This document shows, piece after piece, positions 10,049-19,568 of a stretch of 64,000 bases of DNA (within the stretch, counting starts at the first letter, position 1; each line of letters starts with the position of its first letter). Source of the stretch: Mucilaginibacter sp. OK283 (GTDB taxonomy: Bacteria > Bacteroidota > Bacteroidia > Sphingobacteriales > Sphingobacteriaceae); contig NZ_FODR01000001.1 of assembly GCF_900110415.1 (NCBI RefSeq), forward strand, positions 496,001 to 560,000. The letters run 5' to 3'. Below the pieces are notes generated by a model, which saw only the letters and a list, made by a program, of their open reading frames with translations, did not search any database and was not told the origin of the DNA. The position numbers and the translations under genes were made by a program.

Positions 10049-12175
10049 ATGAGGAAACATATCCTTTTTATCATTTTAACTTTGTGTTCGGTATGTGTTA
10101 CCCTTGCACAACAGTCGCCTGTTAAATATGTAAACCCGTTGTTGGGTACTGCTACTTTGTGGGATGCTAAGGATGCGGGCTTTACACCTACACATCGTGT
10201 TTGGGGGGCCGAAGTGTTTCCCGGATCATCGCTTCCCAATGCCATGGTGCAGCTAACGCCGGTTACGCAGTTTCACAGTGGCTCAGGCTATCAATATGAG
10301 GATACGGTGATATATGGGTTTGTCCATACCAGCAAAGGTCACTGGAATTTATGTAACATTCCTTTGCTGCCTGCTACAGGTGTTATAGCAGCCGACGATT
10401 ATAAATCATCCTATGATCATAAAAATGAATCGGCCCATCCCGGTTATTACCAGGTTTATTTAAAGCGTTATGGCATTAATGCCGAATTAACCTCAACCCT
10501 GCGTTGTGCATTCCATAAATATACTTTTAAACATGGCGAAAGCAAAAAGTTAATTGCCGACCTGGCCATGGCCAATGAAAGGGTACGGAGCTGGAGTATA
10601 AGTCAGGATGGTAGCAATGTGTTTACAGGTTTCCAGCAATGCGGCGAAAAGATGTACTTCTACGCTGTTACTAATCATAAGATTAAAAAGATCGACTCGT
10701 TAAGAAAAGATGCTAAAATAGTGCCCGTTGTAAATTTTTTTAACGAAAATAAACCGCTTGAAATCCGGATCGGGTTTTCGTTTGTAAGCTTGAAAAATGC
10801 AAAGGAGAACCTGGAGAAGGAAATGCCGGGTAAAAGCTTTGACCAGGTAAGGGCGGATGCCGCTGAAACCTGGAATAAGCTACTCTCAAAAATTACGGTT
10901 ACAGGCGGTACCGAACGTCAAAAGGGCCTGTTTTATTCGTGTTTATACCGCTCATTTTTATGGCCGGCCTTACGCAGCGATATTAATGGCGATTTTACCG
11001 ATCAAGGCGGCAACGTAGTAAACAAGGGCTTCAATTACTACACAGAACCCTCGTTATGGGACGATTATCGCAACAAACTTATCTTGTTAGGCCTGCTCTC
11101 GCCCAAAGTAACGGCCGATGTTATTCAATCACTCATCGATAAGGGGGCAAAAAGCGGCTTTATGCCAACATTTTTTCATGGCGACCATGCATCTGTGTTT
11201 ATAACGGGTTCGTACCTAAGGGGCATAAGAGGTTTTGATGTGAAAACAGCGTACACCATGATGTTAAAAAATGCCACTGTTGAAGGTACCAGGAAGTATG
11301 TGGATGAGTACAACACCAAGGGCTATATAGCCGAACTTGATGTACCCCGGCCGGTTACCGAAACTGTAACCAAAGCTGCGGTCACTAAAACACTTGAATA
11401 CGCTTATGATGATTACGCCGTCGCTTTGCTGGCAAAAGAATTGAAAGATACCGGTAGTTTCCGCACGTTAATGAAACGCACAGGCAATTACAAAAACGTA
11501 TTTGATGCCTCAACAGGTTTCATGAGGGGTAGGCTGGCCAATGGTGAATGGGTTAAAAACTTTGATCCTTATTACCCATATTATGAATACATGTACCGCG
11601 AAGCCAATGCATGGCAATCGTCTTTTTTTGTCCCGCATGATGTAAAAGGACTTATCGGATTATATAAGAACAATAATGCTTTCGAAAAAAAGCTGGATTC
11701 GTTGTTTTTCCTTCCATGGAAAGGGTATGAGGTTTACAACATTTCGGGTTTTATTGGGCAATATTGCCAGGGTAACCAGCCCGATCATAGTTACCCGTTC
11801 CTGTACTATTTTGTTGGTAAACAGGAAAAATCGCAGGTGTTGCTGGATAGCATCATGAACCATTTTTATGATATGGGGAAACAGAAATTAGCCTATGCCG
11901 GTATGGATGACGCGGGTGAAATGTCGTCCTGGTATGTGTTTAATGCTATGGGTTTTTATCCGTTTTCACCTGCCGATCCCCAATATATCGTCTCTGTTCC
12001 TCTTTTTGATAAAGTAGAACTTAAGATGGATAACAATAAAACGTTTACCATTTTGAAAAAGAATACAGGTAAAAAGATCGGCAGCCTTAATTACGCAGAT
12101 CATAAAATTGAAGATTATTTTATAACCGACAATGAGCTGAAACAAGGCGGCCAACTGGTAATAACCACCCGCTGA
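10049..12175 (+). CDS. GH92 family alpha-mannosidase
   Basis: Exported exo-acting alpha-mannosidase, Ca2+-dependent inverting family GH92, which trims alpha-1,2/1,3/1,6-mannosyl units from mannan or N-glycans. Signal peptide 1-20 (CVTLAQ). The N-terminal beta-sandwich starts with the family's YVNPLLGT opening. The (alpha/alpha)6 catalytic domain carries SLWDDYRN, GNQPDHSYPFLY (about 575-586) and MDDAGEMSSWY (about 619-629), the last being the segment with catalytic acidic residues. At 708 aa it has the usual single-domain GH92 length. It lies just upstream of the sigma/FecR/SusCD genes and pairs with the GH76 gene at 20919, which together indicate alpha-mannan breakdown. Function of the family is certain; exact linkage is not. 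Confidence 0.93.
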   Translation: MRKHILFIILTLCSVCVTLAQQSPVKYVNPLLGTATLWDAKDAGFTPTHRVWGAEVFPGSSLPNAMVQLTPVTQFHSGSGYQYEDTVIYGFVHTSKGHWNLCNIPLLPATGVIAADDYKSSYDHKNESAHPGYYQVYLKRYGINAELTSTLRCAFHKYTFKHGESKKLIADLAMANERVRSWSISQDGSNVFTGFQQCGEKMYFYAVTNHKIKKIDSLRKDAKIVPVVNFFNENKPLEIRIGFSFVSLKNAKENLEKEMPGKSFDQVRADAAETWNKLLSKITVTGGTERQKGLFYSCLYRSFLWPALRSDINGDFTDQGGNVVNKGFNYYTEPSLWDDYRNKLILLGLLSPKVTADVIQSLIDKGAKSGFMPTFFHGDHASVFITGSYLRGIRGFDVKTAYTMMLKNATVEGTRKYVDEYNTKGYIAELDVPRPVTETVTKAAVTKTLEYAYDDYAVALLAKELKDTGSFRTLMKRTGNYKNVFDASTGFMRGRLANGEWVKNFDPYYPYYEYMYREANAWQSSFFVPHDVKGLIGLYKNNNAFEKKLDSLFFLPWKGYEVYNISGFIGQYCQGNQPDHSYPFLYYFVGKQEKSQVLLDSIMNHFYDMGKQKLAYAGMDDAGEMSSWYVFNAMGFYPFSPADPQYIVSVPLFDKVELKMDNNKTFTILKKNTGKKIGSLNYADHKIEDYFITDNELKQGGQLVITTR

Positions 12176-12357
12176 CGGCATTTGATAATCGAAATTATCA
12201 TTAATAAAATAAAATGTTTCTTATTTAAAACGGTGGTTTATTGAATTTTGACAATGCATAGTATTTTTAGAGCAATTGTGTGACTTACATTTTTACATCT
12301 GAAAAGTATGTGAAAGCAATTGGGTTTTTTATTTATATTATTTAAAGTTATAATGTT

Positions 12358-12936
12358 TTAAAATAAGTTTCTGATAATAAACAAAAGGAGGACGGTATGT
12401 TTAAAACACATCCTTAAATGTTTCAATGCCAGTGCCAATTGATTTTCTACCGAACGCTTGGAAATGTTGAGCCGGCCGGCTATCTCCTGGTTTGATAGGT
12501 GTTCAAATCTGCTTAACTCGAAAATTTCCTGGCATCTTTTGGGAAGTTTATCAAGGTACAAACTTAGCTCGTTGTCAATTTCTTTTTGCCTGATCCTCAT
12601 TTCGCCGTCGTTGGTATGGCTGAAATTATCAGTGGTCAGATTATCTTTAAAAACTATTTCAAGCTTTACCGCTTTGCGGCGTTTATAGATCTGAAAACGC
12701 ACCGAAGTTTGCATGAAATTAAAGAATGAAATAATCTCAAGTTCTTTTCTGCGGTTCCAGATGCTTACAAAAACATCGTTAACAGCCTCGGCACAAACTT
12801 CTTGGTCTTCCAGATAATAATGAGCTGTTTTATACAAGCTTATCCAGTAACGATCAAATAATATATTGAATGCCAACTTATCGTCCTTTCGTACGGAATC
12901 CCATAGATTAATATCTGTTTCTGAAGTATTTAGCAT
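12358..12936 (-). CDS. ECF RNA polymerase sigma factor of the mannan locus
   Basis: A 192-residue sigma-70 family protein with a region-2 segment (FNILFDRYWISLYKTA... EAVNDVFVSIW, about 20-75) and a region-4 helix-turn-helix (LPKRCQEIFELSR...NQEIAGRLNISKRSVENQ, about 130-170). It belongs to the Bacteroidota ECF group paired with FecR anti-sigma factors. It is divergent from fecR (116 bp apart) rather than co-directional with it, so both promoters share the intergenic segment 12937-13052. Expected role: transcribe the susC operon when SusC signals substrate through FecR. Confidence 0.9.
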   Translation of the reverse strand: MLNTSETDINLWDSVRKDDKLAFNILFDRYWISLYKTAHYYLEDQEVCAEAVNDVFVSIWNRRKELEIISFFNFMQTSVRFQIYKRRKAVKLEIVFKDNLTTDNFSHTNDGEMRIRQKEIDNELSLYLDKLPKRCQEIFELSRFEHLSNQEIAGRLNISKRSVENQLALALKHLRMCFKHTVLLLFIIRNLF

Positions 12937-13052
12937 TATATTGGTATCTTAAAAATAAGAATAAAATGTTAAAAAACCTACAATAAAAAATAAAAAAATA
13001 ATGTGTGTGAGTTTTTTGCCGAATAACGTACTATAGTTATATAAACCAAAAA

Positions 13053-14195
13053 ATGTCGAAGCAGGATTTCATTTCACTGTACAAAAAGTTCCTTTCGGGC
13101 CAATGCTCTGAAGAAGAAATCAGGCAATTGGAAAGCTACTATTCTGAAATAAAACTCATGGACAATGAATGGGAAAACGCCCTTGGCGATGAGCGGCGGA
13201 TAAAGGAAATGATTATGTCAAAAATCAAAGCCAGCACAGATATTGACTATCACCAGACAACAAAGAAGCTGATATTTCAACCTTGGATATGGTATGCCGC
13301 ATCCGTGTTTTTTGCCATAATTACCGGTGTTTTTTCATTTCATTATTTAACAAAAGATAAAGCACCAAATCAAATTGCTATCATCATTCGCCCGGGTAAA
13401 AACCAGGCTTATCTTACTCTTGCCAATGGAAAGTCTATTGTGCTGCATGATGCCAAAAATGGCCAGATAGCGGGAGTGTCGGGAGTTATTATTAAGAAAA
13501 TAAACGACAGTGTTTTAACGTATTATGCAAATAATAGCGAAAAAATACATAAAAATACCGATAGCAATTCACTCACCATACCTCGCGGAGGGGTATTTCA
13601 AACGGTGCTGTCTGATGGTACAAAAGTGTGGCTAAATTCGGCCTCATCTTTAAAATATCCCGTGGCATTTGCCGGTAAAGAACGCCGGGTTAGGCTCGTT
13701 GGCGAAGCTTATTTTGAAGTTGAAAAAAACAAGGCGATGCCATTTAAGGTATCGGTTAACGGCATGGATGTACAGGTTTTAGGTACTCATTTTAACGTGA
13801 CGGGTTATCCGGAGGATGTCGATGTAAAAACAACTTTGTTACAGGGCAGGGTTAAGTTGCATTCATCTGCCGGAAGCCAAAACCTAATCCCCGGCCAGCA
13901 AGGCGTATACAATTATCATAGCCGCGGTTTTGAGGTGATGCAGGTTAATACCGACGATATAGTAGCCTGGAAAGATGGTTTTTTTGTATTTGACAATGAA
14001 AACATTCAAAGCATTATGATGAAAATAGGCCGCTGGTACAACGTAGATGTAGTTTTTAAGAATAAAACAAGCCAAAATAACTTTGGCGGTACTATTTCGC
14101 GCTATAAAAATATTGATGCGGTGCTAAAGGCTCTTGAGGCAACCGGATCTGTTCATTTCAAAATGGAAGGAAGGAGGGTAGTCGTTATGGATTAA
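13053..14195 (+). CDS. FecR family anti-sigma factor
   Basis: Inner-membrane regulator of 380 residues. The cytoplasmic N-terminal part (1-75, SGQCSEEEIRQLESYY) would hold the sigma factor. One transmembrane helix lies at about 78-98. The periplasmic FecR domain is at about 175-275 (IPRGGVFQTVLSDGTKVWLN, RVRLVGEAYFEV) and a DUF4974 STN-like domain closes the protein (about 305-380). It is followed by the STN-bearing SusC, the classical transenvelope cascade: substrate-loaded SusC touches FecR, which frees the sigma factor. The 143-bp gap to susC holds a candidate antisense RNA. Confidence 0.92.
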   Translation: MSKQDFISLYKKFLSGQCSEEEIRQLESYYSEIKLMDNEWENALGDERRIKEMIMSKIKASTDIDYHQTTKKLIFQPWIWYAASVFFAIITGVFSFHYLTKDKAPNQIAIIIRPGKNQAYLTLANGKSIVLHDAKNGQIAGVSGVIIKKINDSVLTYYANNSEKIHKNTDSNSLTIPRGGVFQTVLSDGTKVWLNSASSLKYPVAFAGKERRVRLVGEAYFEVEKNKAMPFKVSVNGMDVQVLGTHFNVTGYPEDVDVKTTLLQGRVKLHSSAGSQNLIPGQQGVYNYHSRGFEVMQVNTDDIVAWKDGFFVFDNENIQSIMMKIGRWYNVDVVFKNKTSQNNFGGTISRYKNIDAVLKALEATGSVHFKMEGRRVVVMD

Positions 14196-14224
14196 CTATT
14201 ACATAAAGCTTCATAGCGATCCTT

Positions 14225-14329
14225 AAAAAAAAAAGAGACCAGGAGTAGGTGGAAGTACTCCCGGTCAAAACACCTTTCGGCATTAAGGATCAATAACTGA
14301 TTATTTCTTACAACCAATTAATTACTAAC
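14225..14329 (-). ncRNA. Candidate antisense sRNA in the susC leader (DonS-like position)
   Basis: On the minus strand a hairpin with arms at 14237-14247 and 14256-14266 (GACCAGGAGTA / TACTCCCGGTC on the plus strand) is followed by an uninterrupted run of ten T (14234 down to 14225), a textbook intrinsic terminator. The only plus/plus mismatch (A-C) becomes a G-U pair in minus-strand RNA, which supports minus orientation. Upstream of it, at 14336-14343, the minus strand reads TACATTTG, a match to the Bacteroidota -7 box TAnnTTTG, giving a predicted start near 14329 and an RNA of about 100 nt antisense to the susC 5' leader. No expression evidence. Confidence 0.45.
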
Positions 14330-14338
14330 CTTAACCAA

Positions 14339-17300
14339 ATGTATAAATTTTCGATTGCATTCCCGTGCAAAAGGGATTCCCGTATCCTATTAAAATTTTT
14401 GCTGATAATGAAACTCTCCTTTGTTTTATTGGTAACGGCATTGCTTCAGGTAAGCGCCGCTACTTATTCGCAAAACATAAGTCTGAAAGTGAAGGATGCT
14501 TCTCTGCTGGCTGTGTTTAAACAACTGCACCGCCAAAGCGGGGTGGAGTTTGTGTACGACAATCAGATGCTTAAAGAGGCCAGGCCTGTTAGCTTAATCG
14601 TCGTAAATCAGCCACTTATAAAAGTGCTTGATCAATGCTTTTCGCAGCAGGCTTTAAGCTATGAAATTGTTCAAAATATGATTGTAGTTAAAAGAAAAGC
14701 AAGTGGCGAAATGCCCGCTCAGGGCGCCGGCAGCCAAGTGTTACCCATAACTGTTACCGGCAAGGTTGTTGACGAAAAAGGTTTAGCGCTGCCAGGCGTA
14801 ACTGTAAAGCTGAAAGACGGTACAACGGTTACCTCAACCCGTGGAGATGGTACCTATATTATTAGGGTGCCCGATGGAAGCGGCACACTTGTTTTTACAT
14901 TTATAGGTTACGCCACGCAGGAGGTTCCTGTTAATAATGCCAAACAAATTAATGTAACCCTTAAAGAAACGTCAACCGGCCTTAACGATGTAGTAGTGGT
15001 AGGGTACGGACAGCAAAAAAAAGTAAGCCTGATTGGTGCAATAAGCACCATAAAGGCCGAAGAATTGAAGCAGCCTGTTGCTAATCTATCCGATTTGATT
15101 GCCGGCCGTGTTGCCGGGGTTATCGGTGTGCAGCGTAGCGGCCAGCCAGGATATGACAATGCCGAAATCTACATCAGGGGCATATCTACATTCACAAGCA
15201 GCAGCCCCCTGGTGTTGGTTGATGGTGTTGAGCGGGAACTGTCTAACGTAGATCCTGAAGACATTGGCAGTTTTAGCATCCTTAAGGATGCATCGGCAAC
15301 GGCTGTATACGGCGTACGTGGCGCAAACGGTGTTATCCTTATCCAAACCAAAAAAGGTAAAGTAGGCAAACCAACCATAAATGCCCAATATGACCAGGGA
15401 ATTACCGAATTTACAAAAATACCTTCGTTTGCCGATGGCGTTACCTATATGCAAATGGCCAACGAAGCTTACAAAAGCAGTAACCCCGGTGATGCCCTGC
15501 CTAAATATTCTGCCGATCGTATCCAGAAAACAGCCGACGGTACCGACCCCGACCTTTATCCCAATGTGGATTGGTTTAAAATTTTGTTTAACAAAACGGG
15601 CCAAAACCGTCGGGCCAGGGTTAATGCCAACGGAGGATCCGAAAACGCGCAGTATTATCTGTCTGTTGGTTATTACAACGAAAACGGCTTGTACAAAACA
15701 GATCAACTGGCCAACTATAACTCGGCCATTAAGTTTGACAGGTATAACTTTACATCAAACCTTACATTGAATGTAACTAAATCAACCAAAGTAGATTTTG
15801 GCGCTTCGGGATGGATAAGCAATGGTAATTACCCCGGAAGTTCTGTTGACGCCATCTGGAGTTCGGCCTATATTATGCCGCCAATAGTAATTCCACCGGT
15901 ATATTCAAACGGTTTGCATTCGCAAATCCGAACCGGCGATGTGCTCAATCCTTATAACCTGCTTACTCAAAGTGGGTATGTAAACGAATTCAGGAGTCAG
16001 TTGTGGAGCAATATCAGGGTAACCCAGGATTTAGGCACTATCCTTAAGGGCCTCTCGGCTACGGCTATGTATTCTTTTGATAATTACAACACGCACATCA
16101 TCAGCCGTACAAAAACCGTTGATGGCTACCTGGCTACCGGGCGTGATGCCAATGGAAAGCTATTGCTCGATAAAACATCTGTCGGCACAAGTTTTCTTGG
16201 TTATTCCAGGAGCAATGGTGGTACGCGCCAGTTTTATACAGAGGCTGCAATTAATTACACCAACACATTTGGCAAACATGCCGTTTCGGGGCTGATACTA
16301 TACAATCAATCGGATAAAGAGGATGCCTTTGCAAACGATTTTATTAGTTCGATACCATATCGTTATATGGGGCTTGCAGGGCGTGTAACCTACGCTTACA
16401 ATAATAAGTACCTGGCCGAAGCAAATTTTGGCTACAATGGTTCTGAAACTTTTGCACCCGACCACAGGTTTGGATTTTTTCCTTCATTTGGCCTTGGTTG
16501 GGTAATATCAGAGGAGTCTTTTTTTAAGCCGCTGGCTGGTACCTTTCAGTTTTTGAAACTCAGGTATTCATATGGTGTGGTGGGTAATAGTAACATTGGC
16601 GGCCGACGCTTTGCCTACATCTCGACAGTAGGAGGCGGTAACGGTGGTTACTCCTACGGTCAAAATGGTACAGACCAAAACATCGGCGGGCTTGACATTG
16701 GCGATTACGCAGTAAGTGTGACCTGGGAAAAGGCAAAAAAACAAAATTTTGGCATTGAACTTAAAACATTGGATAATGCCGTTTCTTTAACTGCCGATGT
16801 TTTCCAGGAAAATCGCACAGGTATTTTTCGCCAGCGCGGCGATGTGCCAACCTATACCGGTATCAGAACTTTGCCTTATGCCAATCTTGGCGAAGTACAT
16901 AATCGGGGTATCGACGCCACGCTCGACATTAATAAGCGGATAAATACCGACTGGCAATTAGGTTTCCGGGGCAATTTTACATGGAACAGGGCAAAGGTAA
17001 TAAATGATGCCAACGCACCCTGGCCATACCCCTGGCAGCAGCGGATAGGTCGTAAACTGGGTCAGCGTTTTGGATATACCGACCTTGGTCTTTTTCAAAG
17101 CGATGCCGACGTAGCCAATAGCCCTTATCAAACCGGAACAAACAAGGCGGGTGATATTAAATATAAAGACCTTAACGGCGATGGTAAGATAGATAATTTT
17201 GATCAGGGCCCGATAGGTTACGGCAGCATTCCTGAAATTGTTTATGGCTTTGGGCCAACCATTAGTTATAAAGGCTTTGCTATTGCCGGCTGGTTTAAAG

Positions 17301-17722
17301 GTATCAGTAATGTAGATGTTTCGCTAAATGGCGACGGCCTGCAGCCGTTTAGCCAGGGCGGCGAACGCGGGAACCTGCTTACCCAAATCACCGACCGATG
17401 GACGTCTGGCAGCACTAACCCGCGGCCTTTTTATCCACGCCTTACTTATGGTAACGATAATATGAATTATGCAAATAGTACCTGGTGGGTAAAAAATGGC
17501 GCCTTTATGCGCCTGCAAACCTTACAGTTAAGCTACGATTTTGCCCGCTCACAATGGCTGCGCCGTACGGGCATGTCAAACCTAAGCCTATATTTTATAG
17601 GCTACAATTTGCTCACTGTAAGTGGATTTAAGCTTTGGGATGTAGAGTTGGGTGACGGCAGAGGGGCACAGTATCCTTTACTGAAAACATATAACCTGGG
17701 CATTAAATGCACATTTAAATAA
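14339..17722 (+). CDS. SusC/RagA-like TonB-dependent receptor with STN domain
   Basis: Outer-membrane importer of oligosaccharides, 1127 residues. The long N-terminus before the signal peptide (core at about 22-45, ending ATYSQ) is usual for STN-type SusC proteins, so the ATG at 14339 is kept. STN domain at about 50-110 (FKQLHRQSGVEFVYDNQM), CarboxypepD_reg-like Ig fold at about 138-215 (GKVVDEKGLALPGVTVKLK), plug at about 220-340 (VVVGYGQQKK, EIYIRGISTF), then the 22-strand barrel ending NLGIKCTFK. The STN domain ties it to the FecR/sigma pair upstream. SusD follows after 26 nt. Substrate is inferred as alpha-mannan fragments from the GH92 and GH76 neighbours. Confidence 0.95.
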   Translation: MYKFSIAFPCKRDSRILLKFLLIMKLSFVLLVTALLQVSAATYSQNISLKVKDASLLAVFKQLHRQSGVEFVYDNQMLKEARPVSLIVVNQPLIKVLDQCFSQQALSYEIVQNMIVVKRKASGEMPAQGAGSQVLPITVTGKVVDEKGLALPGVTVKLKDGTTVTSTRGDGTYIIRVPDGSGTLVFTFIGYATQEVPVNNAKQINVTLKETSTGLNDVVVVGYGQQKKVSLIGAISTIKAEELKQPVANLSDLIAGRVAGVIGVQRSGQPGYDNAEIYIRGISTFTSSSPLVLVDGVERELSNVDPEDIGSFSILKDASATAVYGVRGANGVILIQTKKGKVGKPTINAQYDQGITEFTKIPSFADGVTYMQMANEAYKSSNPGDALPKYSADRIQKTADGTDPDLYPNVDWFKILFNKTGQNRRARVNANGGSENAQYYLSVGYYNENGLYKTDQLANYNSAIKFDRYNFTSNLTLNVTKSTKVDFGASGWISNGNYPGSSVDAIWSSAYIMPPIVIPPVYSNGLHSQIRTGDVLNPYNLLTQSGYVNEFRSQLWSNIRVTQDLGTILKGLSATAMYSFDNYNTHIISRTKTVDGYLATGRDANGKLLLDKTSVGTSFLGYSRSNGGTRQFYTEAAINYTNTFGKHAVSGLILYNQSDKEDAFANDFISSIPYRYMGLAGRVTYAYNNKYLAEANFGYNGSETFAPDHRFGFFPSFGLGWVISEESFFKPLAGTFQFLKLRYSYGVVGNSNIGGRRFAYISTVGGGNGGYSYGQNGTDQNIGGLDIGDYAVSVTWEKAKKQNFGIELKTLDNAVSLTADVFQENRTGIFRQRGDVPTYTGIRTLPYANLGEVHNRGIDATLDINKRINTDWQLGFRGNFTWNRAKVINDANAPWPYPWQQRIGRKLGQRFGYTDLGLFQSDADVANSPYQTGTNKAGDIKYKDLNGDGKIDNFDQGPIGYGSIPEIVYGFGPTISYKGFAIAGWFKGISNVDVSLNGDGLQPFSQGGERGNLLTQITDRWTSGSTNPRPFYPRLTYGNDNMNYANSTWWVKNGAFMRLQTLQLSYDFARSQWLRRTGMSNLSLYFIGYNLLTVSGFKLWDVELGDGRGAQYPLLKTYNLGIKCTFK

Positions 17723-17748
17723 TCGTGATCATTCAATTATAATTAATT

Positions 17749-19539
17749 ATGAAAAATACTATCATAAAATACAGTGCTGTAATGTTAACGGTTGTATTGC
17801 TTTTTAGCAGTGGCTGTAAAAAATATCTTGATCAGGTGCCCAATGACCGTGTTACCATCGAGCAAGTGTTTCAAAAAAAGGGACCATCAGAGCAGTACCT
17901 GGCTAATATATACAGCTATGTAGACGATCAATCAGAACAGTGGACACAAAACCCCTGGATGGGCAATGCCGATGAAATTGACGTAACATGGTCAAAATAT
18001 ATTATTTACGATCTCAATATTGGTAACATTGGCGCCAGTAACGCCATATTTGACAGGTGGGGTTATTATTACAGCGGTATTAGGGCGGCTACATATTTCC
18101 TTAACCATATTGATGGTAATGTCGAGATCCTGGCCCTGAACGGACAGCAACTGATTGATCAGTATAAAGCCGAAGCAAGATTTTTACGGGCCTATTACTA
18201 CTTTCTGTTGATGCGCCAGTATGGCCCGGTAGTACTGGTGGGCGAAAAGGAAATCCCTGCCGATGCCAGCGCCGCAGATATGCAGCTACCCCGTAGTACA
18301 TATGATGATTGTGTAAATTATGTAAGCAGCGAATTGGATAAAGCAGCTTCGGTACTGCCACTTGTACCTTCAAATAACGGGCAGGCAAGCGATGTTCAAT
18401 ATGGGCGTGCTACGGTTGGTATGGCATTGGCCGTAAAAGCAAGGCTGCTATTATACGCTGCCAGCCCCTTATACAACGGCAATACAGATTATGCCTCATT
18501 TAAAACTGCGGATGGCAAGCCATTTATTAACCAAAGCTATGATGTGCAAAAATGGAAAAAGGCGGCTGATGCCGCTAAAGCGGTTATTGACCTGGGGTTA
18601 TATCAGTTATATAAAGATCCTGGCGGTAACCCTGTAAAATCATACCAGGGTGTGTTTTTACAACAGTGGAACTCGGAGCAAATATTTAACCGGAAAGCCA
18701 ATAGCCTGCCCAACTGGGATACGCATTGCATGCCAAGGCAAGCCGGGGGCTGGGATGGTATAGGTGTAACGCAGGAGCAGGTAGATGCCTATTTTATGAG
18801 CGATGGCAAAACTATCCAGGAATCGTCGTTGTATTCGGAAACAGGCTATACTACGGTTAACGGCGTACAAATTTATAATATGTATGTGAACCGCGAACCC
18901 CGTTTTTATGCTTCGGTAACCTATAATAACAGCGTTTTTCAGGGTGGCAATATGCAATCGGCGTCGCCAATCAGCTTTTTTGTGAGTGGGCCAAACAGCA
19001 AAAACGGTCACCCAACTGATTTTACAAAAACGGGGTACCTGGTACGCAAAAATGTAGGCACGCAAACCAATTCGGGTTCTGGTGGTAACGGCGCCCAACA
19101 GGCACGTCCGCTGGCACTCTTTAGGCTTGGCGAGGTTTACCTTAACTATGCCGAGGCATTAAATGAAGTTAGCCCCGGCAGCCCTGATATTGTTAAATAC
19201 CTAAACCTGATTAGGGAAAGAGCGGGGGTGCCGCAATATGGCACAGCAGCCCTGCCTTTGCCTCCAAGTCAGGCAGATATGCGCGCCCGCATCTGGCAGG
19301 AGCGCCGTGTTGAACTGGCCTTTGAAGCATTGCGCTGGTTTGATATCCGCCGTTGGAAAATAGCATCGCAGGTTATGGGCGATATGCATGGTATGAACAT
19401 GAACAAAGATGGCGACGACTTTTATAAACGTACAGTTGTCAGCAAACATCTTTTCAGGGCACCGGCTTCGTATTGGTTCCCGATAAGCCAATATGATATG
19501 GATCGATCAAAGCTTATTGTTCAAAACCCCGGATGGTAA
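17749..19539 (+). CDS. SusD/RagB-like glycan-binding lipoprotein
   Basis: Surface lipoprotein (596 aa) that caps the SusC channel and binds glycan. The lipobox LFSSGC places the acylated Cys near residue 23, followed by KKYLDQVPNDR, the standard SusD N-terminus. The TPR-rich fold includes EARFLRAYYYFLLMRQYG (about 145) and GMALAVKARLLLYAASPLYN (about 225). The C-terminal signature RIWQERRVELAFEALRWFDIRRWK is spread over about 505-530 and the protein ends with FPISQYDMD...LIVQNPGW. Translationally close to susC (26 nt) and followed after 29 nt by the DUF1735 gene. Confidence 0.95.
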   Translation: MKNTIIKYSAVMLTVVLLFSSGCKKYLDQVPNDRVTIEQVFQKKGPSEQYLANIYSYVDDQSEQWTQNPWMGNADEIDVTWSKYIIYDLNIGNIGASNAIFDRWGYYYSGIRAATYFLNHIDGNVEILALNGQQLIDQYKAEARFLRAYYYFLLMRQYGPVVLVGEKEIPADASAADMQLPRSTYDDCVNYVSSELDKAASVLPLVPSNNGQASDVQYGRATVGMALAVKARLLLYAASPLYNGNTDYASFKTADGKPFINQSYDVQKWKKAADAAKAVIDLGLYQLYKDPGGNPVKSYQGVFLQQWNSEQIFNRKANSLPNWDTHCMPRQAGGWDGIGVTQEQVDAYFMSDGKTIQESSLYSETGYTTVNGVQIYNMYVNREPRFYASVTYNNSVFQGGNMQSASPISFFVSGPNSKNGHPTDFTKTGYLVRKNVGTQTNSGSGGNGAQQARPLALFRLGEVYLNYAEALNEVSPGSPDIVKYLNLIRERAGVPQYGTAALPLPPSQADMRARIWQERRVELAFEALRWFDIRRWKIASQVMGDMHGMNMNKDGDDFYKRTVVSKHLFRAPASYWFPISQYDMDRSKLIVQNPGW

Positions 19540-19568
19540 TAACGCATTAATTTTTTAATACAAAAGTT

